The notes below the pieces were generated by a model. It was not told the DNA's origin and searched no databases. It worked only from the letters and a program-made list of their open reading frames with translations. The translations under genes and the position numbers were made by a program. Of a stretch of 64,000 bases of DNA, positions 15,919-29,354 are shown in pieces (position 1 is the stretch's first letter; every line of letters begins with the position of its first letter). Origin of the DNA: Variovorax paradoxus (GTDB lineage: Bacteria; Pseudomonadota; Gammaproteobacteria; Burkholderiales; Burkholderiaceae_C); NCBI RefSeq assembly GCF_009498455.1, contig NZ_CP045644.1:4715001-4779000 (forward strand), in the 5' to 3' direction.

Positions 15919-18084
15919 ATGAGCAGCAGCACACCCGAACCCACCTACAAGCCGGCCGATCTCGACGCCTGGGCCAAGTCCGCCGCCAAGTCGGCGCCCG
16001 GCGGCGACGTGAATGCGCTGAACTGGATCACGCCCGACGGCATCAGCGTCAAGCCGCTGTACACCGCGGCCGACCTGCAAGGCCTGAAGTACACCGACAC
16101 GCTGCCCGGCTTCGAGCCCTACCTGCGCGGCCCGCAGGCCACGATGTACGCGGTGCGTCCCTGGACCATCCGCCAGTACGCCGGCTTCTCGACGGCCGAA
16201 GAATCGAACGCGTTCTACCGCAAGGCGCTGGCCGCCGGCGGGCAGGGCGTGAGCGTGGCCTTCGACCTGGCCACCCACCGCGGCTACGACAGCGACCATC
16301 CGCGCGTGACCGGCGACGTCGGCAAGGCCGGCGTGGCGATCGATTCGGTCGAGGACATGAAGATCCTGTTCGACCAGATCCCGCTCGACAAGGTGAGCGT
16401 CTCGATGACGATGAACGGCGCGGTGCTGCCGGTGCTGGCGGGCTACGTGGTCGCGGCCGAAGAGCAGGGCGTGGCGCAAGACCAGCTGAGCGGAACCATC
16501 CAGAACGACATCCTCAAGGAGTTCATGGTCCGCAACACGTACATCTTTCCGCCGGCGCCGAGCATGCGGATCATTGGCGACATCATCGAGTACACGGCGC
16601 AGAAGATGCCGAAGTTCAACTCGATCTCGATCAGCGGCTATCACATGCAGGAAGCCGGCGCCAACCAGGCGCTGGAGCTTGCGTTCACGCTGGCCGACGG
16701 CAAGGAATACGTGAAGACCGCGCTGGCCAAGGGCCTGGACGTCGACGGCTTTGCCGGGCGCCTGAGCTTCTTCTGGGCCATCGGCATGAACTTCTATCTT
16801 GAAGTGGCCAAGATGCGCGCGGCGCGTCTGCTGTGGTGCCGCATCATGAAAGAGTTCAACCCCAAGAACCCCAAGAGCCTGATGCTGCGCACGCACTGCC
16901 AGACCTCGGGCTGGAGCCTCACCGAGCAGGACCCGTACAACAACGTGGTGCGCACGACCATCGAGGCGATGGCCGCGGTGTTCGGCGGCACACAGTCGCT
17001 GCACACCAACGCGCTCGACGAAGCCATTGCGCTGCCCACCGAGTTCAGCTCGCGCATCGCGCGCAACACGCAGCTGATCATCCAGGAAGAGACGCACATC
17101 ACGAACGTGATCGATCCCTGGGCCGGCAGCTACATGATGGAAAAGCTCACGCAGGACATGGCCGACGCCGCCTGGACCATCATCGAAGAGGTCGAAGCCA
17201 TGGGCGGCATGACCAAGGCCGTCGACAGCGGCTGGGCCAAGCTCAAGATCGAAGCCGCCGCCGCCGAGAAGCAGGCGCGCATCGACTCCGGCAAGGACGT
17301 GATCGTCGGCGTCAACAAGTACAAGCTCAAGACCGAAGACGCGATCGACAGCCTGTCGATCGACAACGTGAAGGTGCGCGACCAGCAGGTGGCGCGCCTG
17401 CAGAGCATTCGCGCCTCGCGCGACAACGCCAAGGTGCAGGCCGCGCTCGACGCGCTCACCGAAGCCGCCGAAAACAACACCGGCAACCTGCTGGCGCTGA
17501 GCATCGATGCGGTGCGTGCGCGCGCCACCGTCGGCGAGATTTCGGACGCCCTCGAAAAATCATTCGGCCGCCATCGCGCCGACACGCAAAAGGTGACCGG
17601 TGTGTACGCTGCCGCCTATGACTCGGCCGAAGGCTGGGAAGCGCTCAAGACCGAGATCAACGACTTCGCCGAAGCACAAGGCCGCCGCCCGCGCGTGATG
17701 ATTTCCAAGCTCGGGCAAGACGGGCATGACCGGGGTGCGAAGGTTGTCGCCACCGCGTTCGCCGATCTCGGCTTCGACGTCGACATGGGCCCGCTGTTCC
17801 AGACGCCCGAAGAATGCGCGCGCCAGGCCATCGAGAACGACGTGCATGCCGTGGGCGTGAGCACGCTTGCCGCCGGCCACAAGACGCTGGTTCCGGCCAT
17901 CATCAACGAGCTGAAGAAGCAGGGCGCGGACGACATCATCGTGTTCGTCGGCGGCGTGATTCCGCGCCAGGACTACGACTTCCTCTACGAAGCCGGCGTG
18001 AAGGGCATCTACGGCCCGGGCACGCCCATTCCGGCCAGCGCCAAGGACGTGCTGGAGCAGATCCGCGCGGCCGTCGCGGCCTGA
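15919..18084 (+). CDS. scpA: Methylmalonyl-CoA mutase
   Basis: This 721-aa adenosylcobalamin enzyme isomerises (R)-methylmalonyl-CoA and succinyl-CoA. The N-terminal two-thirds is the substrate barrel ([21 protein letters not shown] near residue 75 and [15 protein letters not shown] near 115). The C-terminal domain binds B12, with the lower-ligand His603 in [13 protein letters not shown]. It is a single-chain form, unlike two-subunit mutases. The ATG at 15919 gives the usual N terminus. It heads the tightly spaced operon with MeaB, propionyl-CoA carboxylase and an epimerase-like protein, so this is the propionyl-CoA to succinyl-CoA route. Confidence 0.95.
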   Translation: MSSSTPEPTYKPADLDAWAKSAAKSAPGGDVNALNWITPDGISVKPLYTAADLQGLKYTDTLPGFEPYLRGPQATMYAVRPWTIRQYAGFSTAEESNAFYRKALAAGGQGVSVAFDLATHRGYDSDHPRVTGDVGKAGVAIDSVEDMKILFDQIPLDKVSVSMTMNGAVLPVLAGYVVAAEEQGVAQDQLSGTIQNDILKEFMVRNTYIFPPAPSMRIIGDIIEYTAQKMPKFNSISISGYHMQEAGANQALELAFTLADGKEYVKTALAKGLDVDGFAGRLSFFWAIGMNFYLEVAKMRAARLLWCRIMKEFNPKNPKSLMLRTHCQTSGWSLTEQDPYNNVVRTTIEAMAAVFGGTQSLHTNALDEAIALPTEFSSRIARNTQLIIQEETHITNVIDPWAGSYMMEKLTQDMADAAWTIIEEVEAMGGMTKAVDSGWAKLKIEAAAAEKQARIDSGKDVIVGVNKYKLKTEDAIDSLSIDNVKVRDQQVARLQSIRASRDNAKVQAALDALTEAAENNTGNLLALSIDAVRARATVGEISDALEKSFGRHRADTQKVTGVYAAAYDSAEGWEALKTEINDFAEAQGRRPRVMISKLGQDGHDRGAKVVATAFADLGFDVDMGPLFQTPEECARQAIENDVHAVGVSTLAAGHKTLVPAIINELKKQGADDIIVFVGGVIPRQDYDFLYEAGVKGIYGPGTPIPASAKDVLEQIRAAVAA

Positions 18085-18100
18085 TCGGTCGAGGTACATC

Positions 18101-18574
18101 GTGGGCGATCTTCTGCCACGGCTGTCCCTGCAGCCGGTGGACTCCAATGATTTCGAAGACATGCTGGCCCTGCGCATCGATGCGATGCGCCCGAGCCTGG
18201 AGCGTGTCGGCCGTTTCGATGCCGCGCGTTCGCGCGAACGCCTGAGCGCGGGCTTCGTGGTGCCCTTCATGCACCACATCGTGCTCGACGGCAGCCAGCG
18301 CGTGGGCTTCGTCACGCTCAAGCCCGAAGGGGCCGATGCCTTGCGGCTCGATCACCTCTACCTGCGCACCGGCTTCCAGGGCCTGGGCATCGGCGAGTGG
18401 GTGATCGACTGGGCGCAGGCCCAGGCGCGCGAACAGCGCCGCGACATCAAGCTCACCGCGCTCGTGCAGAGCGACGCCAACCGTTTCTACCTGCGCCACG
18501 GCTTCGTGCTCGAGGGCGAAGAGGGCGTCGACCTGCACTACCGATGGCGCTGCACGGAGCTGGCCTGCGGATGA
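18101..18574 (+). CDS. GNAT-family N-acetyltransferase inside the mutase operon
   Basis: This 157-aa protein has a GNAT fold: [29 protein letters not shown] around residues 87-115 carries the acetyl-CoA loop (GFQGLGIG), and [20 protein letters not shown] is the conserved late motif. It starts at a GTG (18101), 16 bp after the mutase stop, and its last bases overlap the meaB start (ATGA). Its substrate is unknown. The position between mutase and its chaperone invites the idea of lysine acetylation of a pathway enzyme, but small-molecule acetylation is equally possible. Confidence 0.85.
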   Translation: MGDLLPRLSLQPVDSNDFEDMLALRIDAMRPSLERVGRFDAARSRERLSAGFVVPFMHHIVLDGSQRVGFVTLKPEGADALRLDHLYLRTGFQGLGIGEWVIDWAQAQAREQRRDIKLTALVQSDANRFYLRHGFVLEGEEGVDLHYRWRCTELACG

Positions 18575-19620
18575 GCGGCACCGTGCAGACCCTCGAACGC
18601 GCCATTGCCGCGACCGACGGCATGGTGCAGCGGCGTGCCATCGCCAAGGCGATCACGCTGCTCGAATCGACGCGCACCGACCACCGTGCGCAGGCCGACG
18701 AACTGCTCACGGCGCTGCTGCCGCGCACCGGCCAGTCGTTCCGCCTGGGCATCTCGGGCGTGCCGGGCGTGGGCAAGTCGACCTTCATCGAAACGCTCGG
18801 CCTGCTGCTGATCGGCAAGGGCCACCGCGTGGCCGTGCTCACCATCGACCCATCGTCCACCGTGTCGGGCGGCTCCATCCTCGGCGACAAGACGCGCATG
18901 GAGCGCCTGTCGGTGCACGAGCGCGCCTACATCCGGCCCAGCCCGTCGAGCGGCACGCTCGGCGGCGTGGCCGAGAAGACGCGCGAGGCCATGCTGGTCT
19001 GCGAGGCCGCGGGCTATGACATCGTGATCGTCGAGACCGTCGGCGTGGGCCAGAGCGAAACGGCCGTGGCCGGCATGACCGACATGTTCGTGCTGCTGCA
19101 GCTGCCCAACGCGGGCGACGACCTGCAGGCGATCAAGAAGGGCGTGATGGAGCTGGCCGACCTGGTCGCCATCAACAAGGCCGACATCGACCGCGACGCC
19201 GCCACGCGCGCGCAGGCCCAGATCACCTCGGCGCTGCGCCTCTTCGGCCACCAGGGCAACCCCGACCATGCGCATGCGGTGCACGACGCGCACAGCGGCG
19301 TGGAGCGCCGCTTCTGGCTGCCCAAGGTGCTGCAGCTCAGCGCGCTCGCCGGCACCGGCGTCGACGCCTTCTGGGACGCGGTGCTCGAATTCAAGACACT
19401 GCAGACCGCCAACGGCAAGCTCGCGAAGCGCCGCGAAAAACAGGCGACCGCGTGGATGTGGGAACGCATCGACGCCGGGCTCAAGCAGGCGTTTCGCCAC
19501 CATGCGCAGGTGCGCGAGCTGCTGCCGCAGCTCACGCAGCAGGTGGCCCAAGGCAGCCTGCCGGCCTCGACGGCGGCGCGCCAGCTGCTCGCCGCGGCAG
19601 CCATCACCGCCCGGGTGTGA
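18571..19620 (+). CDS. meaB: MeaB/ArgK-family GTPase, methylmalonyl-CoA mutase chaperone
   Basis: This 349-aa G3E-type P-loop GTPase protects and reloads the B12 cofactor of methylmalonyl-CoA mutase. The Walker A motif GVPGVGKST is at about residues 63-71, [18 protein letters not shown] follows near 95-110, [10 protein letters not shown] is the switch II region near 155, and NKAD is the guanine-specificity motif. The ATG overlaps the GNAT stop (ATGA). Its presence beside the mutase is the standard arrangement. Confidence 0.93.
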   Translation: MSGTVQTLERAIAATDGMVQRRAIAKAITLLESTRTDHRAQADELLTALLPRTGQSFRLGISGVPGVGKSTFIETLGLLLIGKGHRVAVLTIDPSSTVSGGSILGDKTRMERLSVHERAYIRPSPSSGTLGGVAEKTREAMLVCEAAGYDIVIVETVGVGQSETAVAGMTDMFVLLQLPNAGDDLQAIKKGVMELADLVAINKADIDRDAATRAQAQITSALRLFGHQGNPDHAHAVHDAHSGVERRFWLPKVLQLSALAGTGVDAFWDAVLEFKTLQTANGKLAKRREKQATAWMWERIDAGLKQAFRHHAQVRELLPQLTQQVAQGSLPASTAARQLLAAAAITARV

Positions 19621-19679
19621 CACCTCGGCCCCCACAAGACTCTCCCAGCAATCCAGAACCACAGCTTCGGAAGCACACC

Positions 19680-21224
<1,545 letters not shown>

Positions 21225-21244
21225 GCCGCACGGAGAAGAAGAAA

Positions 21245-21359
21245 ATGTTCAAGAAAATCCTGATCGCCAACCGAGGCGACCAGCCGCGCAGCGGCGCAGC
21301 GACGAAGTCAAATTGCCTGGCACGCGCAGCGTGCGGCGGTTTCACCGCGGAGACCACAA

Positions 21360-21367
<8 letters not shown>
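21245..21367 (+). other. Short leader frame repeating the start of pccA
   Basis: A 40-codon frame begins with MFKKILIANRGD, almost the same as the first 11 residues of PccA (MFKKILIANRGE), then diverges and stops at 21367, overlapping the real pccA ATG at 21360. Across the 35 shared bases the two copies differ at six positions, all third codon positions. A GGAG element precedes it. It may be a translated leader coupled to pccA, or the scar of a duplication. No full gene lies in this frame. Confidence 0.55.
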
Positions 21368-23407
<2,040 letters not shown>

Positions 23408-23408
<1 letters not shown>

Positions 23409-24445
23409 TGGGTGCCAACGACCTGCAACAGGCAGCAATCACGCTGCACCGCCCGGCCAAGGCCGTGGCGACGCCCCAGGGCCCCTGGTCCGTCGAGGCG
23501 ATCCAGGCGCTGCTCGACAAGCCTTTCATGGAACTGCTGTTCGAGGCGCAGACCGTGCACCGCCGGCATTTCCCCGAAGGCGACATCGAGCTGGCCACGC
23601 TGCTGTCGGTGAAGACCGGCGGCTGCCCCGAGAACTGCGGCTACTGCCCGCAGTCGGCCGAGTTCGACACCGGCGTGAAAGCGCAGAAGCTCATGGAGGT
23701 CGACGAGGTGGTGCGCGCCGCGCAGGCCGCCAAGGACGCCGGTGCCACGCGCTTCTGCATGGGCGCCGCCTGGCGTGCGCCCAAGGACCGCGACGTCGAG
23801 AAGGTGGCGGTGCTGGTCGAGGCCGTGAAGGGCCTGGGCCTGCAGACCTGCGCCACGCTCGGCATGCTGGAGCCGCACCACGCGCAGCAGCTCAAGGCGG
23901 CCGGCCTGGACTACTACAACCACAACCTGGACACCGCGCCCGAGTACTACACCGACGTGGTCGACACGCGCACCTACCAGGACCGCCTGGACACGCTGGC
24001 CGCCGTGCGCAGCGCCGGCATCAGCGTGTGCTGCGGCGGCATCGTGGGCATGGGCGAGCAGCCGGTGCACCGCGCCGGGCTGATCGCGCAGCTCGCCAAC
24101 ATGAACCCGTACCCCGAATCGGTGCCGATCAACAGCCTGGTGCGCGTGCCCGGCACGCCGCTGGCCGACTCGGAGCCGGTCGATCCCTTCGACTTCGTGC
24201 GCATGATCGCCGTGGCGCGCATCACCATGCCGACCGCGCGCGTGCGCCTGTCGGCCGGCCGCCAGCAGATGGGCGAGGCGGTGCAGGCCCTGTGCTTCAT
24301 GGCCGGCGCCAACTCGATCTTCTACGGCGACAAGCTGCTCGTTACCGGCAACCCCGACGCCGATGCCGACGTGCAGCTGCTGCGCAAGCTCGGCCTGCGC
24401 TCGCACCGCACGCAGGAGCAAGTCGAAGAAGGCGGCTGCGCATGA
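23408..24445 (+). CDS. bioB: Biotin synthase
   Basis: This 345-aa radical SAM enzyme inserts sulfur into dethiobiotin. The radical SAM cysteines are Cys73, Cys77 and Cys80 ([13 protein letters not shown]), and the [2Fe-2S]-associated Arg is in the late segment [14 protein letters not shown]. The length matches BioB. The start overlaps the pccA stop and its own stop overlaps the next gene (ATGA). Having bioB within the carboxylase operon ties cofactor supply to the biotin enzyme made by the same mRNA. No other bio genes are in the window. Confidence 0.95.
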
Positions 24446-24927
24446 CGACGCCGCGTCCCTTCAAGGTGCTGGGCATCCAGCAGATCGCCATCGGCGGCCC
24501 CGACAAGCTGCGGCTGCAGAAGCTGTGGGTCGACATGCTGGGGCTCGAGGTGACGGGCACTTTCCGCAGCGAGCGCGAGAACGTCGACGAAGACATCTGT
24601 TCGATGGGCAGCGGCCCGTTCAAGGTCGAGGTCGACCTGATGCAGCCGCTCGACCCTGAAAAGAAGCCAGCGGTGCACACCACGCCCCTGAACCATGTCG
24701 GCCTGTGGATCGACGACCTGCCGAAGGCCGTCGAATGGCTCACGGCGCAGGGCGTGCGCTTTGCGCCGGGCGGCATCCGCACGGGCGCGGCGGGTTTCGA
24801 CATCTGCTTTTTGCATCCCAAGGCCAACGACGAGTTCCCGATTTCGGGCGAGGGCGTGCTGGTCGAGATGGTGCAGGCGCCACCCGAGGTGGTGACGGCC
24901 TTCAACGCGCTCGCCGCTACGCGCTGA
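24442..24927 (+). CDS. VOC-family protein, probable methylmalonyl-CoA epimerase
   Basis: This 161-aa protein has two betaalphabetabetabeta modules of the vicinal-oxygen-chelate fold, at about 8-70 and 82-148. Candidate metal ligands are Gln14 (QQIAIG), Glu63, His85 ([11 protein letters not shown]) and Glu142 (GVLVEMVQ). Classical epimerases usually have His at the first site; here it is Gln, as in some glyoxalases. The context is decisive: with PccAB and mutase, the pathway needs an enzyme that turns (S)- to (R)-methylmalonyl-CoA. The ATG overlaps the bioB stop. Confidence 0.65.
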   Translation: MTTPRPFKVLGIQQIAIGGPDKLRLQKLWVDMLGLEVTGTFRSERENVDEDICSMGSGPFKVEVDLMQPLDPEKKPAVHTTPLNHVGLWIDDLPKAVEWLTAQGVRFAPGGIRTGAAGFDICFLHPKANDEFPISGEGVLVEMVQAPPEVVTAFNALAATR

Positions 24928-25414
24928 GCGCTTTGCGCACCGGCGGCTTCACGTCGGCGCGCTGCGGCGGCAGCATCGGCTGGTGCTCGCGCGCCGGGTT
25001 CAGGATGATCGAGGTCGCGGTCTCGGTCAGGATGCAGAACTTGGCGAGCACGGCGTCGAGGTGCGGCACGTCGATCACCGCGATCTCGAGGATCCAGCTG
25101 TCTTCGCCGGTCACGTTGTAGGCGTTGACGCACTCGGGCGTTTCCTGCACCAGCTTCACCACGAGGTCGTAGTCGGCCCGCCCGACGCGGATGATCCCGC
25201 GGATGCCGTAGCCCAGCCGCGTGAGGTTCACGGTCGCGCGGTAGCCGGTGATGACGCCGGCGGCTTCCAGCTTTTTCACGCGCTCGGTCACGGCCGGCTG
25301 GCTCAGGTGCACGCGACGGCCCAGCTCGGCCATGCTCAGGCGGGCGTCGGCCTGCAGTTCGGCCAGGATGCGGGTGTCATGGGCGTCCAGCGTGGGGGTC
25401 AAGGTGAAATCCAT
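24917..25414 (-). CDS. Lrp/AsnC-family regulator
   Basis: This 165-aa regulator has an AsnC helix-turn-helix (about 9-60; [25 protein letters not shown]) and a RAM/AsnC effector domain (about 70-150; [36 protein letters not shown]). Its last 11 bp overlap the end of the VOC gene tail to tail. It diverges from an EamA exporter gene across a 116-bp spacer that contains CCATG-N7-CATGG (25452-25468), a possible binding site. Control of the exporter by an amino acid ligand is likely but inferred. Confidence 0.9.
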   Translation of the reverse strand: MDFTLTPTLDAHDTRILAELQADARLSMAELGRRVHLSQPAVTERVKKLEAAGVITGYRATVNLTRLGYGIRGIIRVGRADYDLVVKLVQETPECVNAYNVTGEDSWILEIAVIDVPHLDAVLAKFCILTETATSIILNPAREHQPMLPPQRADVKPPVRKALSA

Positions 25415-25530
25415 GGAAGTCCTTTAAATCGACGGTGCAGTGCGAGCAGAACCATGAAATTCGCATGGCTGCCGGGCAGGGGCTTTCATACCATGACGAG
25501 CACCACATACCAAGAAGAGACACCCTCGCC

Positions 25531-26448
25531 ATGTCGACACTCGCACCAACTGCGCAGGCCGCGCCTGCTTCGTCGCGCCCCCGGCTGACGCCGCTGCTCT
25601 GGCTCTGCCTGGCCGCCACCTGGGTGGTCTGGGGCTCGACCTACCTGGCCATCAAGTACGCGCTGATCAGCTTTCCGCCGTTCCTGCAGATGGGCTCGCG
25701 CTTCCTGGTCGCGGGCGTGCTGCTGGCGGCGTGGATGCGCTGGCGCGGCACGCCCTGGCCGACGCGCCTGCAATGGCGCAATGCGCTGGTCGTCGGTGCG
25801 CTGATGCTCGGCGGCGGCATGGGCGGCACGGCGCTGGCCGAGGTGTCGATCGGCTCGGGGCTGGTGGTGGCGTTCATTGCCGTCATTCCGTTGCTCATCG
25901 CGCTGCTGAACCTGATCTGGGGCGTGAAGCCGGCGCGGCTCGAAGCGGCCGGCATTGCGCTCGGACTGGCCGGCGTGCTGATGCTCACGCAAGGCAGCGG
26001 CTTCAAGGCCTCGCCCGAGGGGCTGATCGCGATCTGCGTGGCCTGCGTGTGCTGGTCGCTCGGCAGCGTGCTGAGCCAGCGCAGCCTGCCGCTGGCGCCC
26101 GGCGCGATGGGCTTCGCGAGCGAGATGCTGTGCGGCGGCGTGGTGCTGATGGTGCTGGCCGCGGTGTCGGGCGAAACGATGAGCTGGCCGCCGCAACCCG
26201 TGGCGTTGGGGGCGTGGGTCTATCTCGTGGTGTTCGGCTCGCTGATTGCCTTCAACGCCTACATGGTGCTGCTCGCGCAGGCGCCGGCCGGGCTGGCGGC
26301 GAGCTACACCTTCGTCAATCCGGTGATCGCGATGCTGCTGGGCGTGTGGATCGCCCACGAGACCGTCACGCGCTTCGAGTGGTACGCCGTGGGCGTGGTG
26401 CTGGCGGGCGTGCTGCTGTTGCTCTTCAAGCGCCCGAACAAGGGCTGA
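25531..26448 (+). CDS. EamA/DMT-superfamily exporter (YedA-like)
   Basis: This 305-aa membrane protein has ten predicted membrane segments as two EamA repeats of five. WVVWGSTYLAIKYAL opens the first repeat (about residue 28), and ASYTFVNPVIAMLLGVWIAHE is the hallmark near the end of the second. It resembles the YedA group of putative amino acid or metabolite exporters. The ATG at 25531 gives a short cytosolic N terminus; a longer frame adds residues with no family resemblance. Its divergent Lrp regulator supports an amino-acid-related substrate. Confidence 0.88.
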   Translation: MSTLAPTAQAAPASSRPRLTPLLWLCLAATWVVWGSTYLAIKYALISFPPFLQMGSRFLVAGVLLAAWMRWRGTPWPTRLQWRNALVVGALMLGGGMGGTALAEVSIGSGLVVAFIAVIPLLIALLNLIWGVKPARLEAAGIALGLAGVLMLTQGSGFKASPEGLIAICVACVCWSLGSVLSQRSLPLAPGAMGFASEMLCGGVVLMVLAAVSGETMSWPPQPVALGAWVYLVVFGSLIAFNAYMVLLAQAPAGLAASYTFVNPVIAMLLGVWIAHETVTRFEWYAVGVVLAGVLLLLFKRPNKG

Positions 26449-26460
26449 GTTCGACGAGGC

Positions 26461-27096
26461 TCAGGCCGGGCGACGCCAGAAGGCGAGGGTGGCGGCCAGT
26501 AGCCACATGCCGACGGCGCAGCTGCGGTTGAGCACCTTGAGGCCGCGGCGCGAGAGCCAGCGCACGGCCTGTGTCCCGGCGCCGGCATAGGCCAGCATCA
26601 CGCAGGTGTCGAGCACGACGAAGATCGCGCCCAGCACCAGGTACTGCATGCCCTGGGGCTTGGCGGTGTCGATGAACTGGGGCAGAAAGGCGGCGAAGAA
26701 CAGCACCGTCTTCGGGTTCGACAGCGCCACCATCAGGCTGCGCACGAGCGCAATGCGACCGTGCGGACGGACCTCGATGGCCGACTTGGCCAGCGCGGTG
26801 CCCAGGTCGGTCGCTTCGCTGCGCCACAGCTTGATGCCGAGCCACACCAGGTAGGCCACGCCCGCGACGCGGATCGCGTTGAAGAGCCATTCCGAAGCCG
26901 CGAGCAGCGAGCCCAGCCCGAGCGCCACGACCGCGATCAGCGAGACGCTGCCGAGCGACGCGCCTGCAATGCCCCAGCTGGCGCGGCGCATGCCGCCGTC
27001 GATGCCGTTGGACAGCGCCAGCAGCATGGTCGGGCCGGGAATTACCGCCAGGGCGAGCGAGGCGACGGCGTAGATCAGCAGGGTGTCGAGGGTCAT
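26461..27096 (-). CDS. LysE/RhtB-family amino acid exporter
   Basis: This 211-aa membrane protein has about six hydrophobic segments. The family signature AVIPGPTMLLALSNGIDGGMRR is near residues 17-38, and ALSNPKTVLFFAAFLPQFID near 122-141. It starts at 27096, overlapping the rsxB stop by 4 nt (ATGA), so it is translated after rsxB. It converges with the EamA gene across 12 bp. RhtB-type proteins export neutral amino acids or homoserine lactones; the substrate here is unknown. Confidence 0.9.
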   Translation of the reverse strand: MTLDTLLIYAVASLALAVIPGPTMLLALSNGIDGGMRRASWGIAGASLGSVSLIAVVALGLGSLLAASEWLFNAIRVAGVAYLVWLGIKLWRSEATDLGTALAKSAIEVRPHGRIALVRSLMVALSNPKTVLFFAAFLPQFIDTAKPQGMQYLVLGAIFVVLDTCVMLAYAGAGTQAVRWLSRRGLKVLNRSCAVGMWLLAATLAFWRRPA

Positions 27097-27719
27097 GGTT
27101 TGGTGGCGCGTTGTTCGGCGGCGGCGCGGGCACGTGCCAGCGCGGCTTCGACGATGGAGCGCTTGCGCGTGTTGGCGGCTTGCGGTTCGGCGGCGGCGGG
27201 CGCCGGTTCGGCCTCGCGCTTCGCGGTGTCGCGATGTTGGGCGTGCAGCTTGTAGCGCTGCAGTGCGGCCTCGGCCTGCGCCTGCGACCACGCCTGCCAG
27301 CCACTGCGGCCTGGTGTCTCGACTTCGAGTGAGATGCAATCGACCGGGCAGACCGGAATGCACAGCTCGCATCCGGTGCAGTGCGCCTCGATCACTGTGT
27401 GCATGCGCTTGTTGATGCCGATGATCGCGTCGGTCGGGCAGGCGTCGAGGCAGAGCGTGCAGCCGATGCACCAGGCTTCGTCGATGACCGCCATGGCGCG
27501 CGGGCCTTCGGTGCCGAACTGCGGATCGAGTGGTTGTGCGGTGCGGCCCGTGAGCAGCGCGAGGCGTTCGATGCCCTCGGCGCCGCCCGGCGGGCACTGG
27601 TTGATGTCGGCCTTGCCGTCGGCGATGGCCTGCGCGTAGCCCGCGCAATCGGGGTAGCCGCACCGTGTGCACTGCGTTTGAGGCAGTGCGTCGTTGATGC
27701 GTGCGGCCAGCCCGTTCAC
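27093..27719 (-). CDS. rsxB: RsxB/RnfB-like iron-sulfur protein
   Basis: This 208-aa protein has the Fes four-cysteine cluster motif (Cys17, Cys20, Cys25, Cys42; QCTRCGYPDCAGYAQAI) followed by a 2[4Fe-4S] ferredoxin (Cys84/87/90/94 and Cys114/117/120/124). This order is that of RnfB/RsxB, but the usual N-terminal membrane anchor is absent. The Ala/Arg-rich C-terminal tail (about 165-208) is extra. No other rnf/rsx genes lie nearby. In beta-proteobacteria such stand-alone forms are common and likely act as soluble electron carriers. It lies 19 bp after phaZ. Confidence 0.85.
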   Translation of the reverse strand: MNGLAARINDALPQTQCTRCGYPDCAGYAQAIADGKADINQCPPGGAEGIERLALLTGRTAQPLDPQFGTEGPRAMAVIDEAWCIGCTLCLDACPTDAIIGINKRMHTVIEAHCTGCELCIPVCPVDCISLEVETPGRSGWQAWSQAQAEAALQRYKLHAQHRDTAKREAEPAPAAAEPQAANTRKRSIVEAALARARAAAEQRATKP

Positions 27720-27738
27720 GGTGGGGGATGCGCGCAGC

Positions 27739-29199
27739 TCAGCGCGTGGCGCTGGCGCGGGGCTTCTTCTTTGCGGCCGGTGCCTTCGCGGCAGCCGGCG
27801 CGGCCTTCACAGCGACCGCCTTCTTGGCGGCGACCGGCGTCTTGCGGGCCGCGGCGGTTGCCACGACCTTCAGCTTCTGGCCCGGCTTGACGCGGTCTTC
27901 GGCCGGCAGCGCTTCGCGCGCACCGGCGCGGCGCTGGGGCTCGTCGCTGGCGGCGATGAAGTTGCGCACCTTCGGGTAGACCAGGTCGCGCCAGCGGCGG
28001 CCGCTGAAGATGCCGTAGTGGCCCGCGCCCTTGACTTCGTAGTGCTCGCGCTTGGCATCGGCGATGCCGGTGCACAGGCTGTGCGCGGCCTGGGTCTGGC
28101 CCGAGCCGGAGATGTCGTCGAGCTCGCCTTCGACGGTGAGCAGGGCGGTGGCGTGGATGTCCTGCGGACGCACGCGCTCCACCTGGCCGGCGGGGTTCTT
28201 CACGTCCCAGGTGCCGTTGACCAGGTCGAAGTCCTGGAACACGGTGCGGATGGTCTCGAGGTAGTAGTCCGCGTCCATGTCGAGCACGGCGTTGTACTCG
28301 TCGTAGAACTTGCGGTGGGCTTCGGCGCTGGCGTCGTCACCCTTGATCAGGTCCTTGAAGTAGTCGTAGTGGCTGGTGGCGTGGCGGTCGGGGTTCATGG
28401 CCACGAAGCCCGTGTGCTGCAGGAAGCCCGGGTAGACCTTGCGGCCCGCGCCCGGGAAGCCTTGCGGCACGCGGTAGATCACGTTGTTCTCGAACCACTC
28501 GAAGCTCTTGTTGGTCGCGAGGTTGTTGACCGCCGTGGGCGATTTGCGCGCGTCGATCGGGCCGCCCATCATGGTCATCGTGAGGGGCAGCGCCTCGCCG
28601 CGGCTGGCCATGAGCGACACGGCCGCGAGCACGGGCACGGTGGGCTGGCACACGCTCACCACGTGGCAGTTGCCGTACTCGGCCTGCAGGCGGCGGATGA
28701 ACTCCTGCACGTAGTTGATGTAGTCGTCGAGGTGGAACTCGCCTTCGGACAGCGGCACCAGGCGCGCGTTCTTCCAGTCGGTGATGTAGACCTTGTGGTC
28801 CTGCAGCATGGTGCGCACAGTGTCGCGCAGCAGCGTGGCGTAGTGGCCCGACAGCGGCGCCACGATCAGCACCACGGGCTGGCTCTTGAGCGTCTTGAGA
28901 ATGTGGGGTTCGTCGGTGAAGCGCTTGAAGCGGCGCAGTTCGCAGAAAGGCTTGTCGAGCTCGACGGCCTCCTGGATGACGACGTCTTCGCCTTCGACCT
29001 TGACCGACTTGATGTTGAACTCGGGCTTCTCGTAGTCCTTGCCCAGCCGGTACATCAGGTCATAGCCGGCGGCCATGCGCTGTGCCATCGGCAGTTGGCT
29101 CCAGACGGCACCGGGACCGTAGAGCTTGGAGGCGGCCTGGGCGAAGTCCGAAAAGGGCTCCATCAGGGAACGCTGGGCTTCGTAGAGTTGATAGAGCAT
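27739..29199 (-). CDS. phaZ: Intracellular polyhydroxybutyrate depolymerase with histone-like tail
   Basis: This 486-aa alpha/beta-hydrolase enzyme degrades stored PHB granules in the cytosol. The nucleophile is Cys184 in SVCQPTVP, as in the Ralstonia eutropha intracellular PhaZ. A later Asp in VEGELDDISGSGQT and His in KGAGHYGIFSGRRWR complete the expected triad. The catalytic part fits the usual length of about 410-420 aa. The last 40 residues are a lysine/alanine/proline-rich tail (PVAAKKAVAVKAAP, then AKAPAAKKKPR) resembling histone H1 or the DNA-binding tail of PhaM. It heads a possible operon with rsxB and the LysE exporter. Confidence 0.92.
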   Translation of the reverse strand: MLYQLYEAQRSLMEPFSDFAQAASKLYGPGAVWSQLPMAQRMAAGYDLMYRLGKDYEKPEFNIKSVKVEGEDVVIQEAVELDKPFCELRRFKRFTDEPHILKTLKSQPVVLIVAPLSGHYATLLRDTVRTMLQDHKVYITDWKNARLVPLSEGEFHLDDYINYVQEFIRRLQAEYGNCHVVSVCQPTVPVLAAVSLMASRGEALPLTMTMMGGPIDARKSPTAVNNLATNKSFEWFENNVIYRVPQGFPGAGRKVYPGFLQHTGFVAMNPDRHATSHYDYFKDLIKGDDASAEAHRKFYDEYNAVLDMDADYYLETIRTVFQDFDLVNGTWDVKNPAGQVERVRPQDIHATALLTVEGELDDISGSGQTQAAHSLCTGIADAKREHYEVKGAGHYGIFSGRRWRDLVYPKVRNFIAASDEPQRRAGAREALPAEDRVKPGQKLKVVATAAARKTPVAAKKAVAVKAAPAAAKAPAAKKKPRASATR

Positions 29200-29219
29200 C
29201 GCGGGTCTTTGAGTGGATG

Positions 29220-29230
29220 TTGCAGTGCAA
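29220..29230. promoter_or_regulatory. TTGCA-G-TGCAA palindrome upstream of phaZ
   Basis: TTGCAGTGCAA is a perfect 5+1+5 palindrome 21 bp upstream of the phaZ start, with a further GTGCA half-site close by (29239-29243). TGCA-rich palindromes are known targets of PhaR-type PHA repressors in beta-proteobacteria, so this is a candidate site. The assignment rests on motif resemblance only. Confidence 0.35.
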
Positions 29231-29354
29231 TATATCAGTGCATTTGCCGCGGCGCAGGGGGCCGAACCCTAGCCCCGAGCGGGCTGGATTCGCCTTCTGT
29301 GGCCGAATGTGAACGAATCGTCAAAAAGTCGATTCACTCACACCCGGTTGTCAC

